A stretch of DNA of 50,617 bases from Gammaproteobacteria bacterium. GTDB taxonomy: Bacteria > Pseudomonadota > Gammaproteobacteria > Methylococcales > DRLZ01. The notes below the pieces were generated by a model. The model worked only from the letters and a program-made list of their open reading frames with translations. It was not told the origin of the DNA and did not search any database. The translations under genes and the position numbers were made by a program. The stretch covers positions 1 through 50,617 of the forward strand of contig JAHZJL010000115.1 in the NCBI GenBank assembly GCA_022600935.1, read 5' to 3'. How positions within the stretch are numbered: position 1 is the stretch's first letter; every line of letters begins with the position of its first letter. Positions 17,473 to 26,845 of the stretch are shown here, in pieces.

Positions 17473-19761
17473 ATGTTAGACAAAGAACTCGAACAAACAT
17501 TGAATAATGCGTTCAAATACGCATATAAAAACCACCACGAATTTATCACCGTCGAGCATTTACTGTTGTCTTTGCTTGATAATGCCTCAGCACGGGAGGT
17601 ACTCGATAACTGCGGAGTCGGTATTGAACAACTGATCAAGGACTTGACCGAATTCATTGAACAGACAACCCCGGTTCTGCCCGAAAATTCAGGCCGCGAA
17701 ACCCAGCCAACACTGGGCTTTCAACGTGTACTGCAACGTGCGGTCTTTCATGTCCAGTCATCAGAAAAAAATGAAGTCAGCGGTGCGAACATACTTGTTG
17801 CCATCTTCAATGAACAGGACTCACATGCTGTGTTTCTGCTTCAACAGCATGATATGTCGCGGCTGGATGCAGTCAATTACCTTGCACACGGCGTCACCAA
17901 AACCAAGGACGAGCAATTTGAAGAGATTGATTCCGAAACCAAACAGATTGATAGTGAGCAAGTATCTGCCAGCAGTAGCTCCCCATTACAGAATTATTCA
18001 CGCAATCTCAATCTTGATGCCGAAGAAGGTCGAATTGACCCATTGATCGGGCGTTATTCTGAAGTTGAACGCACCATACAAATACTGTGTCGCAGACGAA
18101 AAAACAACCCGTTGCTTGTTGGTGATGCAGGTGTTGGAAAAACAGCTATCGCCGAAGGATTGGCAAGACGAATTGTCGAAGAACAGGTTCCTGAAGTGTT
18201 GCGGGAATGCGTCATATATTCGCTTGACCTCGGAGCATTGGTGGCAGGTACAAAATACCGGGGTGATTTTGAAAAACGCCTTAAATCAGTACTTGGAGAA
18301 CTGGAGAAAAAACCAAATTCCATTCTGTTTATTGACGAAATTCATACCATCATCGGCGCAGGTGCCACGTCGGGTGGTGTCATGGATGCTTCAAACCTGA
18401 TCAAACCAATGCTGGCATCCGGCCAGCTCCGTTGCATCGGCTCGACAACATACCAGGAGTACAGAGGTATCTTTGAGAAAGATCACGCCCTGACCCGGCG
18501 TTTTCAGAAAATTGATGTCAACGAGCCATCGATTGATGAAACTGTGGAAATATTAAAAGGCCTGCAGTCCAGGTTTGAGGAATTTCATTCCGTTCGTTAT
18601 TCAACTGATGCCTTACATACTGCAGCAGAGTTGTCGGCTCGCTATATCAACGACAGACAACTGCCTGACAAAGCCATTGATGTGATCGATGAGGCCGGCG
18701 CCCAGCAACGTTTGTTACCCGAAAATGAAAAGCTGGAAACCATTGATATCCCGCAAATTGAGGACATCGTATCCAAAATTGCCAGAATACCACCCAAATC
18801 AGTATCTACAAGCGATCTTGATAAATTAAAAACACTGGAATCCAACCTCAAAATGATGGTTTTTGGTCAAAACGAGGCCATTGCAGCGCTGTGTTCTTCA
18901 ATCAAACTTGCTAGAGTTGGACTTGGAAACCGCCAGAAAACAATTGGTTCGTTCCTGTTAGCCGGACCGACCGGTGTCGGCAAAACCGAAGTCAGTCGGC
19001 AGCTTGCACAGGTGCTGGGCATTGAGCTGATTCGTTTTGACATGTCTGAGTATATGGAAGCCCATACTGTTTCCAGATTGATTGGCGCACCTCCGGGTTA
19101 TGTCGGCTTTGATCAGGGTGGCTTGTTAACTGAAGAAGTCAACAAACATCCCCATGCTGTGTTATTGCTCGATGAAATTGAAAAAGCCCACCCTGACGTT
19201 TTCAATTTGTTACTCCAGGTTATGGATCATGGAACCTTGACTGACAATAACGGGCGAAAAGCGGATTTCAGAAACATTATTCTTATCATGACCACAAACG
19301 CCGGTGCAATAGAAGGCAGTCGCGCATCCATGGGATTTCAGACCCAGGATCACAGCAGTGACAGCATGCAGATCATTAACAAGTCCTTCAGCCCTGAATT
19401 CCGGAATCGCCTGGATGCAATCATTCAGTTTAAACACCTGGATGCGGAAATTCTGGAACGCGTTGTCGATAAATTTATCTTTGAACTGGAAGCTCAGCTT
19501 GCCGAAAAACATGTGACCTTGTCACTGGATACCGCTGCACGGAGTTGGCTGGCAAAACATGGTAGTGATTCAACCATGGGGGCACGCCCAATGGCGCGCT
19601 TAATCCAGGAAAATATCAATAAACCACTTGCCGAGGAATTACTTTTCGGAAAACTGGCACATGGCGGCAGCGTATTAATTTATCTTGAAGGCGAGAAATT
19701 GTCATTTAAATTTGAACAAAATGACGAGAACAGAATTCTCGCGCTAGAAGGAGACAGTTGA
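17473..19761 (+). CDS. clpA: ATP-dependent Clp protease ATP-binding subunit ClpA
   Basis: ClpA is the AAA+ unfoldase that feeds substrates into ClpP. The 762 residues show an N-terminal ClpS-binding repeat domain (about 1-145), D1 with Walker A GDAGVGKT (217-224) and Walker B ILFIDEIH, and D2 with Walker A GPTGVGKT (498-505) and Walker B VLLLDEIEKAHPDVF. The length and the absence of a long coiled-coil middle domain separate it from ClpB. It is translationally close to clpS. Its 3' end faces that of infA with only 4 bases between them, so the two transcripts must converge and overlap. Confidence 0.97.
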   Translation: MLDKELEQTLNNAFKYAYKNHHEFITVEHLLLSLLDNASAREVLDNCGVGIEQLIKDLTEFIEQTTPVLPENSGRETQPTLGFQRVLQRAVFHVQSSEKNEVSGANILVAIFNEQDSHAVFLLQQHDMSRLDAVNYLAHGVTKTKDEQFEEIDSETKQIDSEQVSASSSSPLQNYSRNLNLDAEEGRIDPLIGRYSEVERTIQILCRRRKNNPLLVGDAGVGKTAIAEGLARRIVEEQVPEVLRECVIYSLDLGALVAGTKYRGDFEKRLKSVLGELEKKPNSILFIDEIHTIIGAGATSGGVMDASNLIKPMLASGQLRCIGSTTYQEYRGIFEKDHALTRRFQKIDVNEPSIDETVEILKGLQSRFEEFHSVRYSTDALHTAAELSARYINDRQLPDKAIDVIDEAGAQQRLLPENEKLETIDIPQIEDIVSKIARIPPKSVSTSDLDKLKTLESNLKMMVFGQNEAIAALCSSIKLARVGLGNRQKTIGSFLLAGPTGVGKTEVSRQLAQVLGIELIRFDMSEYMEAHTVSRLIGAPPGYVGFDQGGLLTEEVNKHPHAVLLLDEIEKAHPDVFNLLLQVMDHGTLTDNNGRKADFRNIILIMTTNAGAIEGSRASMGFQTQDHSSDSMQIINKSFSPEFRNRLDAIIQFKHLDAEILERVVDKFIFELEAQLAEKHVTLSLDTAARSWLAKHGSDSTMGARPMARLIQENINKPLAEELLFGKLAHGGSVLIYLEGEKLSFKFEQNDENRILALEGDS

Positions 19762-19765
19762 TCTT

Positions 19766-19984
19766 TTACCGCATTCTGAATGTAATACGGCCTTTGGATA
19801 AATCATAAGGTGTCATTTCAACCTTGACACGGTCACCGGTTAATATGCGAATGTAATGTTTACGCATTTTGCCTGAGATATGGGCTGTAATGATGTGCCC
19901 GTTATCGAGTTCCACCCTGAATGTTGTATTAGGAAGAGACTCAATAATCTTGCCTTCCATTTCTATTTGATCTTCTTTTGCCAT
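19766..19984 (-). CDS. infA: Translation initiation factor IF-1
   Basis: IF-1 is a one-domain OB-fold (S1-like) protein that binds the ribosomal A site during initiation. All 72 residues match the family, from [19 protein letters not shown] to the C-terminus [13 protein letters not shown]. It faces clpA tail to tail, a gene pairing common in gammaproteobacteria. Confidence 0.98.
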   Translation of the reverse strand: MAKEDQIEMEGKIIESLPNTTFRVELDNGHIITAHISGKMRKHYIRILTGDRVKVEMTPYDLSKGRITFRMR

Positions 19985-20128
19985 TGTCTACCTTGGTTAA
20001 AAATTATTTTATTTGTAATACCGAAGAATAACTTATCAACATTAATAGCAGATGACTCTGTTCTAATCGGTATTATTCTTGCCGGGAAGTTTATCCCAGA
20101 ACTTTCTGTGCTGTATCATTGAATCAGT

Positions 20129-21496
20129 CTATTGGCTCAGGTGTTGTACAAACAGTGTTGCCAACCCCAGAAATGCAATAAACCCGATAACATCGGTGAT
20201 TGTGGTTAAGACAACACTGCCTGCCAGAGCCGGGTCGATTTTAAAACGCAGCATCAATATTGGAATTAATGCCCCAGCAAGCGCTGCACAAACCAGATTG
20301 ACAACCAATGCCACTCCGATCACCAAACCCAAAAGGATACTATCAAACCAAATCCCGGCCGCTAACGCAACTACTATCGCCCATAACAAGCCATTGACTG
20401 CACCGACACCAAGCTCTTTGAACAATAGTTGTCGGGCATTTGTATCACCAATGTGTTTTAATGCCAGGCCACGTATCACAAGCGTCAACGTCTGACTTCC
20501 GGCAATTCCTCCCATACTGGCAACGATCGGCATCAATATGGCCAACGCAACGACCTGTTGAATCGTTGCTTCAAACATGCCGATTACAGCTGATGCAATA
20601 AACGCTGTTACCAGATTTATACCTAACCAGACTGAACGCCGACGCGCACTGATAAAAACCGGTGCGAAGATATCCGTATCCTCGGCTAAACCGGCGTGAC
20701 CCATTAAACTGTGTTCAGCTTCTTCACGAATCACATCCATGACATCATCAACCGTTATTCGTCCGATCAAGCGTCCATTCCCATCGATAACTGGCGCGGA
20801 TACCAGGTTTTTTTGCTCAAACAACATTGCAACTTCATTGGCAGGCAAATCAGCAGGGATAGGTTGCAGGTCTTGAACCATCAACTCATCGACAGGTTGT
20901 TGTTCGTCGCTGGTAAGTAGCACTGTAATAGGAAGTGTCCCCAAATAGTGATCAGTGCGATCAACAATGAACAAACTGTCTGTCAATTCCGGCATGGACC
21001 CACGTGAACGCAGATACCGCAGCACTACCAGTATACTGACATCCGGGCGAACAGTGACTACATCCAGATTCATCAACCCGCCGGCACTGTCTTTGGGAAA
21101 CGACAAAACCGATTCAAGCCGTCTGCGATTCTGGTTATCCAAAGCCAACAGAATCTGGTTTGTAACAAACTCCGGAAGCTTTTGAACGAGGTCAGCCAGA
21201 TCGTCAGTTTCCAGCTGTGCGACCGCTTCGATTAACGTTTTGGTATCGGTGACATCGATCAGTGTGTTGCGGACTTCATCACTCAATTCAACCAGAATTT
21301 CACCGCGCAACTCCGGACCGGTCAACCTCCAGATCACGATACGGTCTTCAGGAGCCAGGGCTTCCAGCATGTGCGCAATCTCAGCCGGATGTAATGTATT
21401 GATCATGCGCCGCAAACGCAGAAATGTTCCTGTTTCAAGACGTTCTGCGATAAAACGCAAATGATCCTGTATATTTTCCTGCTGTGCCGCTTGCAT
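20129..21496 (-). CDS. mgtE: Magnesium transporter MgtE
   Basis: The 455-residue protein has the MgtE order: an N-terminal helical superhelical domain (about 1-130), two CBS domains (about 135-260, ending GRITVDDVMDVIREE), and five membrane helices from about residue 285, with RLIGINL-like entry (VWLGINLVTAFIASAVIG) and GIAGSQTLTLVIRGLAL, the conserved pore-proximal stretch. It mediates Mg2+ uptake gated by cytosolic Mg2+ binding between the N and CBS domains. It is transcribed alone on the minus strand; nothing nearby suggests special regulation. Confidence 0.95.
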   Translation of the reverse strand: MQAAQQENIQDHLRFIAERLETGTFLRLRRMINTLHPAEIAHMLEALAPEDRIVIWRLTGPELRGEILVELSDEVRNTLIDVTDTKTLIEAVAQLETDDLADLVQKLPEFVTNQILLALDNQNRRRLESVLSFPKDSAGGLMNLDVVTVRPDVSILVVLRYLRSRGSMPELTDSLFIVDRTDHYLGTLPITVLLTSDEQQPVDELMVQDLQPIPADLPANEVAMLFEQKNLVSAPVIDGNGRLIGRITVDDVMDVIREEAEHSLMGHAGLAEDTDIFAPVFISARRRSVWLGINLVTAFIASAVIGMFEATIQQVVALAILMPIVASMGGIAGSQTLTLVIRGLALKHIGDTNARQLLFKELGVGAVNGLLWAIVVALAAGIWFDSILLGLVIGVALVVNLVCAALAGALIPILMLRFKIDPALAGSVVLTTITDVIGFIAFLGLATLFVQHLSQ

Positions 21497-21968
21497 GGTG
21501 GGTTGGTTGTTGAACCTGACTGAACTCTGTAATCGACAGCTATCTAGTATTAAAAAAAATAAAATGAGTGCTTAAATTTAGACTTTACTGTTGATTATTC
21601 AATGCCTCATTTCTAAAAACCCGAATACGATTAGATCACTTGAGTTAAACCTCAACTTTTCGGTTATAAACGTTCCGAGGTGTTTACAGGTATCCAACAA
21701 TTCAATAATGACTGATCTAAAAATCAAAATTTTGATAAACTACGCAAATATTGACTTATAACCTATTGTTAATTATAGCCATCCATAATAATACAACACG
21801 AAAAAAACCTCAAGACACGCTCTCACACCTGTCGTCAGAGACAAGGATTAAACTCGTTGTTCAGAACTGAATTTGATACACAACATGAACATTCCGTTCA
21901 TGATACACGCTCTCAACAACCGGTTGTCTATTCGTAGATGTTACAAACAATCACATCACATTTTTCGA
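21497..21968. other. Intergenic region, 472 bases, between mtdA and mgtE
   Basis: No gene is seen. It contains an 11-base direct repeat ACACGCTCTCA at 21815-21825 and 21905-21915, exactly 90 bases apart, and a perfect hairpin CATGAAC-N5-GTTCATG at 21884-21902 beyond the 3' end of the mtdA-like gene. The hairpin has no T-run in the minus direction, so it is not a clear intrinsic terminator. Confidence 0.5.
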
Positions 21969-22829
21969 TCAACCGGCAAGTTGTTCGGCTATGGAAAAGA
22001 TTTCCTCTATATTCAACAGAGTTTTATTATCGTCAAACAATCGTGAAATACAGGTTCGATGTAAATCGAGTTTCAAGGTACCAAAGCCTATGGCACCCCA
22101 GCAGATTGATTCATGCCGTTGTTCACCGCGATCCATCATATCGATACCTTCAACCCCCAACTCTGGTGTCGCATTTGCGTCCATGATCACTTGAAGTTGC
22201 TTCAATGAGGACCAATGGGATTGTTCCAGCAACCTCACCCCAGCAGCCCCACAGGCAAAGACAATCTGTGCATCCTCAATTGCTGTGGCCCGATCCTGGT
22301 TTGTAGCCGCCTGAACCGGATTCAACTCAACATTATATTGAGACGACATCGCTTTACACGCATCAGTTGCGCGTGACATAGACCGGGAAGTAATTGAAAC
22401 ATCAGCACCAAGCCTGGCCAGTAATACCGCAGCACGCTGCCCAACCGGACCAGTACCGGCCAGTAGCACCGCTTTTTTGCCGGATATAGACGTTGAATTT
22501 TTGAGCCTGGCGACTCCTGCAGCCGCAGTTGTATTACTCCCATTACTATCCAGCATCACCGACACTCTGAAATTTGAGAAAAAAGTCGACATGACCGCAT
22601 CATATACCTCCTGACCCGCTTGAAGACTGCTCCCTCCAACAAAAATAGCGGTGTTTTTCTTGTCTTTAGGTGCACGGGTAAATATTGCACCTTCAACCAG
22701 CTTGACCACAGTATCAGTTGTCACGTTGGCATGACCGATAACATGATCAGCACCGCCATCATATCCAACCACTGTGTCAAACACTGATGGAAACGCATCC
22801 GTATCAAATTGAAAAAGTAGTTTTTTCAT
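21969..22829 (-). CDS. mtdA: NAD(P)-dependent methylene-tetrahydrofolate / methylene-H4MPT dehydrogenase, MtdA type
   Basis: The 286-residue protein closely follows Methylobacterium MtdA: KLLFQFDTDAFPSVFDTVVGYDGGADH at the N-terminus (given here as KLLFQFDTD and VGYDGGADH), then FVGGSSLQAG, MLDSNGSNTTAAAGVA, the dinucleotide-binding loop LAGTGPVGQRAA, and TLKLDLHRTCI near the C-terminus, whose lysine corresponds to the catalytic Lys of MtdA. The family oxidises methylene-H4F or methylene-H4MPT with NADP. The divergent FchA-like neighbour acts on methenyl-H4F, which favours folate as the cofactor here. The ribosome site AAGGA lies 7 bases before ATG. MtdA is typical of serine-cycle methylotrophs and methanotrophs; which C1 source feeds it here cannot be seen. 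Confidence 0.93.
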   Translation of the reverse strand: MKKLLFQFDTDAFPSVFDTVVGYDGGADHVIGHANVTTDTVVKLVEGAIFTRAPKDKKNTAIFVGGSSLQAGQEVYDAVMSTFFSNFRVSVMLDSNGSNTTAAAGVARLKNSTSISGKKAVLLAGTGPVGQRAAVLLARLGADVSITSRSMSRATDACKAMSSQYNVELNPVQAATNQDRATAIEDAQIVFACGAAGVRLLEQSHWSSLKQLQVIMDANATPELGVEGIDMMDRGEQRHESICWGAIGFGTLKLDLHRTCISRLFDDNKTLLNIEEIFSIAEQLAG

Positions 22830-22856
22830 TGTATATCCTTGCCTTTCAGGACAGTG

Positions 22857-22919
22857 TTATAAAATATTTTGATAACAGTTCGCAGTACTCTGCCAGATAT
22901 TTCAATTCAGCGCAGAGTA
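22857..22919. promoter_or_regulatory. Inverted repeats in the mtdA-fchA divergent promoter region
   Basis: TACTCTGC (22886-22893) and GCAGAGTA (22912-22919) are exact reverse complements 18 bases apart. Just left of them lies a near-palindrome centred on AAAATATTTT (22861-22870) flanked by TTAT and GATAA. These lie in the 182-base space between two divergent C1 genes and could be operators for a shared regulator. No regulator gene is adjacent. Confidence 0.5.
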
Positions 22920-23011
22920 TGGATTCGATGCTGTTTAAACTACTTGATCGGTGTACAATGAGCAAGTCAAATCAATCATTCTCCATCATAACCAGCCATA
23001 ATTCACAATCA

Positions 23012-23644
23012 ATGACATCGGAAATCAAGCAACAATCAATTGACGATTTTATCAATCACCTGGCCAGTGGAGACCCGACTCCCGGAGGTGGCAGTGTTTG
23101 TGCAGTGATGGGATCGATGAGTGCCGCTCTGATCAGCATGGTCGCCAATTTAACAATTGGCAAAAAAAAATACCTGTCCGTTGAAACGCATATGCAGGTA
23201 CTACTGGAACAAGCAACTGAATTGAATGAACAACTACTCGATTTATTAAAGGCTGATATCGCTGCATTCAATCAGGTTATGCAAGCATACCGGTTGCCCA
23301 AACAATCTGATGAAGAGAAAAACAAACGCAACACAGAAATTCAATCCGCCTTGATAACAGCCACTGAAGTTCCGCTGTCATGCGCTGAGATTTGCCGAAA
23401 ACTCATTGCGCTATCAAGACAGGCCGCACTTCTCGGGAATACAAATGTAGCCAGTGATGCAGGTGTTGCAGTGGTGGCAGCACAGGCTGCACTGCGTAGT
23501 TCAGCTTTGAATGTTTACGTAAATACCGGGCTCATCAGTCAGCCCGAATTCAAAAAAAGCTGCGAAGCTAAAATAGCCCAATTGCTGGCTGGAGCAGATT
23601 CAGAAACAGAGGAAATTTATGCTCTGGTTAAATCAAAATTGTAA
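23012..23644 (+). CDS. fchA: Methenyltetrahydrofolate cyclohydrolase, FchA type
   Basis: This belongs to the formiminotransferase-cyclodeaminase fold family; stand-alone members of about 208 residues hydrolyse methenyl-H4F to formyl-H4F. The diagnostic motif is GDPTPGGGSVCAVMGSMSAAL near the N-terminus (residues about 18-38), followed by MVANLTIGKKKY. The reading frame is open from 22787, overlapping the divergent mtdA, but the start is placed at ATG 23012 (210 residues) because the family begins a few residues before SIDDFINHLASGDPTPGGGS; ATG 22958 is an alternative. The C-terminus has ASDAGVAVVAAQAALRS, also conserved. With the MtdA-like enzyme it would replace or supplement FolD. Confidence 0.92.
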   Translation: MTSEIKQQSIDDFINHLASGDPTPGGGSVCAVMGSMSAALISMVANLTIGKKKYLSVETHMQVLLEQATELNEQLLDLLKADIAAFNQVMQAYRLPKQSDEEKNKRNTEIQSALITATEVPLSCAEICRKLIALSRQAALLGNTNVASDAGVAVVAAQAALRSSALNVYVNTGLISQPEFKKSCEAKIAQLLAGADSETEEIYALVKSKL

Positions 23645-23765
23645 ATAACGGAATTAGAAACAGGATTGAAACAACTCCAGATCACCGGTGTAACAGCACA
23701 GGCACTGTGACCAGCGCCTGACTATATCCTGAGTAGATTGTCCGGCAGCTCATACACCACCAAAC

Positions 23766-24008
23766 TCAGGAATGCAGTTCCCTGTCCAGTCGTTTCAATT
23801 CTGATTTAAGCCTCAAGATTTTGCCCAAAGTGGCTGTACAGCCTAACATTACACCCACAATCAAGCTGATGATCAAGGCAATTGCCAGTGGTACCTCAAT
23901 GCCAAGTTCCTTATAGTAGTACACAAAGGTTGTATGCTGGTTGAACAAAAAGAACACAAACAGCAGTGTAAACATTGCCAGAAAGAACAAGCGTGCAATC
24001 CATTTCAT
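23766..24008 (-). CDS. lapA: LapA-domain (DUF1049) membrane protein
   Basis: This small inner-membrane protein has two membrane segments (about residues 5-25, ARLFFLAMFTLLFVFFLFNQ, and 40-65, VPLAIALIISLIVGVMLGCTA) and a short coiled-coil tail (LKSELKRLDRELHS). LapA with LapB is linked to regulation of lipopolysaccharide assembly in Escherichia coli. ATG 24008 (80 residues) is chosen over TTG 24014. It follows ihfB on the same strand, as in many gammaproteobacteria; lapB is not seen next to it and the adjacent gene 3' of it is the convergent fchA. Confidence 0.88.
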   Translation of the reverse strand: MKWIARLFFLAMFTLLFVFFLFNQHTTFVYYYKELGIEVPLAIALIISLIVGVMLGCTATLGKILRLKSELKRLDRELHS

Positions 24009-24056
24009 AACCAATCAGTCCCTAGAAAAGCCGTTCTTCAGCATAAACCTGTTATG

Positions 24057-24350
24057 TCAAATCTTTGACCCGTGACGATCGACTCGCTCTCTGAGCTCCT
24101 TGCCGGGCTTGAAATGTGGGACATGTTTCGACGGCAGGGAAACTGTCTCTCCGGTCTTGGGATTGCGAGCAACCCTGGGAGGTCGATAATGCAGGGAGAA
24201 ACTTCCAAACCCCCTGATTTCGATCCGGTTGCCATTTGCAAGTGCATCACTCATTTGCTCCAGCAAACACTTGACAACTAACTCGACATCTTTATGAGCC
24301 AGATGAGGTTGTTTATTCGTTAATCGATCAATGAGTTCTGATTTAGTCAC
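24057..24350 (-). CDS. ihfB: Integration host factor subunit beta
   Basis: IHF-beta pairs with IHF-alpha to bend DNA at specific sites. The protein matches the family throughout: [39 protein letters not shown], the DNA-intercalating arm region RNPKTGE, and [14 protein letters not shown]. The start is placed at GTG 24350 (97 residues, [10 protein letters not shown]) by alignment with known IhfB N-termini; TTG 24356 would add two residues. It sits between rpsA and lapA, the conserved order. Confidence 0.96.
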   Translation of the reverse strand: MTKSELIDRLTNKQPHLAHKDVELVVKCLLEQMSDALANGNRIEIRGFGSFSLHYRPPRVARNPKTGETVSLPSKHVPHFKPGKELRERVDRHGSKI

Positions 24351-24396
24351 GGGCAATCTCTACTGAATGAATTGAACAAAAAAGTAGGTTAGCACT

Positions 24397-26073
24397 TTAT
24401 TTTTCTTCCATCTGTTCCTTGAAAATATCGCCAAGAGTCGGAGAAGCTGCTGACAATGCAGCTTTTTGCGCGTAATCTTTCATAGTATCAGCTTCTTCAT
24501 CGTAATCTTTGGCCTTTATGGACAAGCTGATCGTCTTGCTTTTACGATCTACACCGATAAACTTGGCTTCGACTTCATCGCCGACTTTCAGGTAATTTCT
24601 GGCATCTTCAACACGATCCTGCTGAATCTCAGATGCACGCAAATAACCCTCGATTCCTTCTTCCAGATCAATCACTGCACCTTTTGCATCAACCTCTCTG
24701 ATTTTACCGATGACTATGCTGCCTTTTTCATGAGAACCCAGATAATTCTGATATGGATCCTGTTCAAGTTGTTTGATACCGAGTGAAATTCGCTCTCGTT
24801 CTGAATCAATCCCCAGAATCACGGCTTCCACTTCATCGCCTTTATTAAAATTGCGGATGGCTTCCTCTCCAGGTGTATTCCAGGAAATATCCGATAAATG
24901 AACCAATCCGTCAATTTCACCTTCCAATCCGATAAAGACACCAAAATCGGTAATGGACTTGATAGTACCACTAATTTTATCGCCTTTGTTATGCGTAGCC
25001 GAGAAAACATCCCAAGGATTGGCCTTGCATTGTTTCATACCCAAAGAGATACGGCGACGTTCTTCATCGATATCGAGCACCACAACTTCAACTTCATCGC
25101 CAAGTTCAACCACTTTGGACGGATTGACATTTTTATTGGTCCAATCCATTTCAGAAACGTGAACCAGACCTTCAATGCCTTCCTCGAGCTCTACAAAACA
25201 ACCATAATCGGTAATGTTGCTGACTTTACCGAAGACACGAGTTCCTGATGGATAACGGCGTGACACATCGACCCACGGGTCTTCACCCATCTGGCGCAAA
25301 CCAAGTGAAACACGACCTTTTTCTTTGTTAAAGCGCAATACACGCACTTCAATTTCATCACCAACCTGAACAATTTCTGATGGATGTCTGACGCGCTTCC
25401 AGGCCATATCTGTAATATGCAACAAACCATCGATTCCACCAAGGTCGATGAATGCACCGTAATCAGTCAGATTCTTGACAATACCTTTAACGTCGATGCC
25501 TTCCTGCAGTTTTTCAAGCATCGCATCACGTTCAGCACTGTACTCAGATTCAACCACGGCGCGGCGCGATAACACGATGTTATTGCGTTTCTGGTCAATC
25601 TTGATGACCTTGAATTCGATATCCTTGTCTTCCAGAAACGATGTATCCCGAATAGGCCGAACATCAACCAGCGATCCAGGCAGGAAGGCGCGTAACGCAC
25701 CAACTGCAACAGTAAAACCACCTCTTACCTTTCCGGTAATTCGGCCGGTTATTGTCTGATTATCCTCATGTGCATTTTGCAGCTCTGTCCATGCTTGCAG
25801 TTTCTTGGCTTTATCTCTTGACAGTAATGTCGATCCCATGCCATCTTCAAAAAGATCCAGCGCAACATCAACCTGATCACCAACTTCAACTTCCAATTCA
25901 CCATCGGCAGAGAGAAACTGCCATTTGGGAATCATACTTTCAGATTTTAAACCGGCATTGACAATGACAACATCGGGTTCAATATCAAGGATTGTGGCAT
26001 TGATAATGGTTCCAGGACGCATTTCTGTTTTACTGAGGCTGGCCTCGAATAGTTCAGCAAAGCTTTCGCTCAT
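24397..26073 (-). CDS. rpsA: 30S ribosomal protein S1
   Basis: The 558-residue protein has six S1 OB-fold repeats. The first two are the divergent ribosome-binding ones (residues about 20-170). The later four show the repeated pattern typified by [44 protein letters not shown] and [19 protein letters not shown]. It binds mRNA leaders and is needed for translation initiation of most messages. It lies downstream of cmk by 106 bases and upstream of ihfB by 40 bases. Confidence 0.98.
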   Translation of the reverse strand: MSESFAELFEASLSKTEMRPGTIINATILDIEPDVVIVNAGLKSESMIPKWQFLSADGELEVEVGDQVDVALDLFEDGMGSTLLSRDKAKKLQAWTELQNAHEDNQTITGRITGKVRGGFTVAVGALRAFLPGSLVDVRPIRDTSFLEDKDIEFKVIKIDQKRNNIVLSRRAVVESEYSAERDAMLEKLQEGIDVKGIVKNLTDYGAFIDLGGIDGLLHITDMAWKRVRHPSEIVQVGDEIEVRVLRFNKEKGRVSLGLRQMGEDPWVDVSRRYPSGTRVFGKVSNITDYGCFVELEEGIEGLVHVSEMDWTNKNVNPSKVVELGDEVEVVVLDIDEERRRISLGMKQCKANPWDVFSATHNKGDKISGTIKSITDFGVFIGLEGEIDGLVHLSDISWNTPGEEAIRNFNKGDEVEAVILGIDSERERISLGIKQLEQDPYQNYLGSHEKGSIVIGKIREVDAKGAVIDLEEGIEGYLRASEIQQDRVEDARNYLKVGDEVEAKFIGVDRKSKTISLSIKAKDYDEEADTMKDYAQKAALSAASPTLGDIFKEQMEEK

Positions 26074-26179
26074 GAGTTAAATATCCCGACTCACCTTCAT
26101 GCAGGTGAATCTTATCTGTTACATAGTTAAAAAAAACAACTGCACCGGCAAGCAATTACCATGCAGTCCCGAAAATATA

Positions 26180-26845
26180 TTATTTAATTAAATCAAGACA
26201 TTGACTGATAACTTCATCCACAGTCAACGCAGTACTGTCGATCAAAACAGCATCAACAGCCGGTTTTAATGGCGCAACAGCGCGATTCATATCACGATTG
26301 TCACGAGTCTCGATTTCTTCTCGTAGCCTATCAAGGCTAACATTGTTATCTGATTGTTTCAACTGTAAATATCGTCTTTTTGCCCGCTCTTCAGCGGATG
26401 CCGTTAAAAATACCTTGTGGCTCGCTTCCGGAAAAATCACTGTCCCCATATCCCGGCCTTCTGCAACAAGCCCCGGTAATTGCTTGAAAAGACGTTGTTT
26501 ATCCAAAAGCGCCTGACGAACCTCGGGAATAGCTGCAATCCTCGACGCCATATTGCCGCAGGATTCTTGTCTGATCGTCTCGGTAACATCATCTCCATCC
26601 AGACTCACAGTATAGTTGCTTGCGTCACATTGGAAAACCAGATTCATGGACAAGGCAGTTTGCACCAAACGATCTGTATGCCCGGGATCAAGACTATCAC
26701 GCTTGGCAGCGACCGCCAGTGCACGATATATTGCGCCACTTTCCAGATAATGCCAATTGAGTTTTACAGCGACAAGACGGCTGACAGTCCCCTTGCCCGC
26801 ACCACCGGGTCCATCAATCGTCAAAACCGGTATTTGAGTCGTCAT
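26180..26845 (-). CDS. cmk: Cytidylate kinase
   Basis: The 221-residue enzyme phosphorylates CMP and dCMP. The P-loop IDGPGGAGKGTVSR is at residues about 10-23, the NMP-binding part contains LESGAIYRALA, and later come VAEGRDMGTVIFPEA and the LID arginines in SAEERAKRRYLQL. Its ATG overlaps the aroA stop by four bases (ATGA), indicating translational coupling. The order aroA-cmk-rpsA is conserved. Confidence 0.97.
   Translation of the reverse strand: MTTQIPVLTIDGPGGAGKGTVSRLVAVKLNWHYLESGAIYRALAVAAKRDSLDPGHTDRLVQTALSMNLVFQCDASNYTVSLDGDDVTETIRQESCGNMASRIAAIPEVRQALLDKQRLFKQLPGLVAEGRDMGTVIFPEASHKVFLTASAEERAKRRYLQLKQSDNNVSLDRLREEIETRDNRDMNRAVAPLKPAVDAVLIDSTALTVDEVISQCLDLIK

Noticed and set aside
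22787-23011. N-terminal extension of the FchA-like protein
   Set aside because: The open frame reaches 22787, but this part would overlap the divergent mtdA, lacks family similarity and gives a protein about 75 residues too long.
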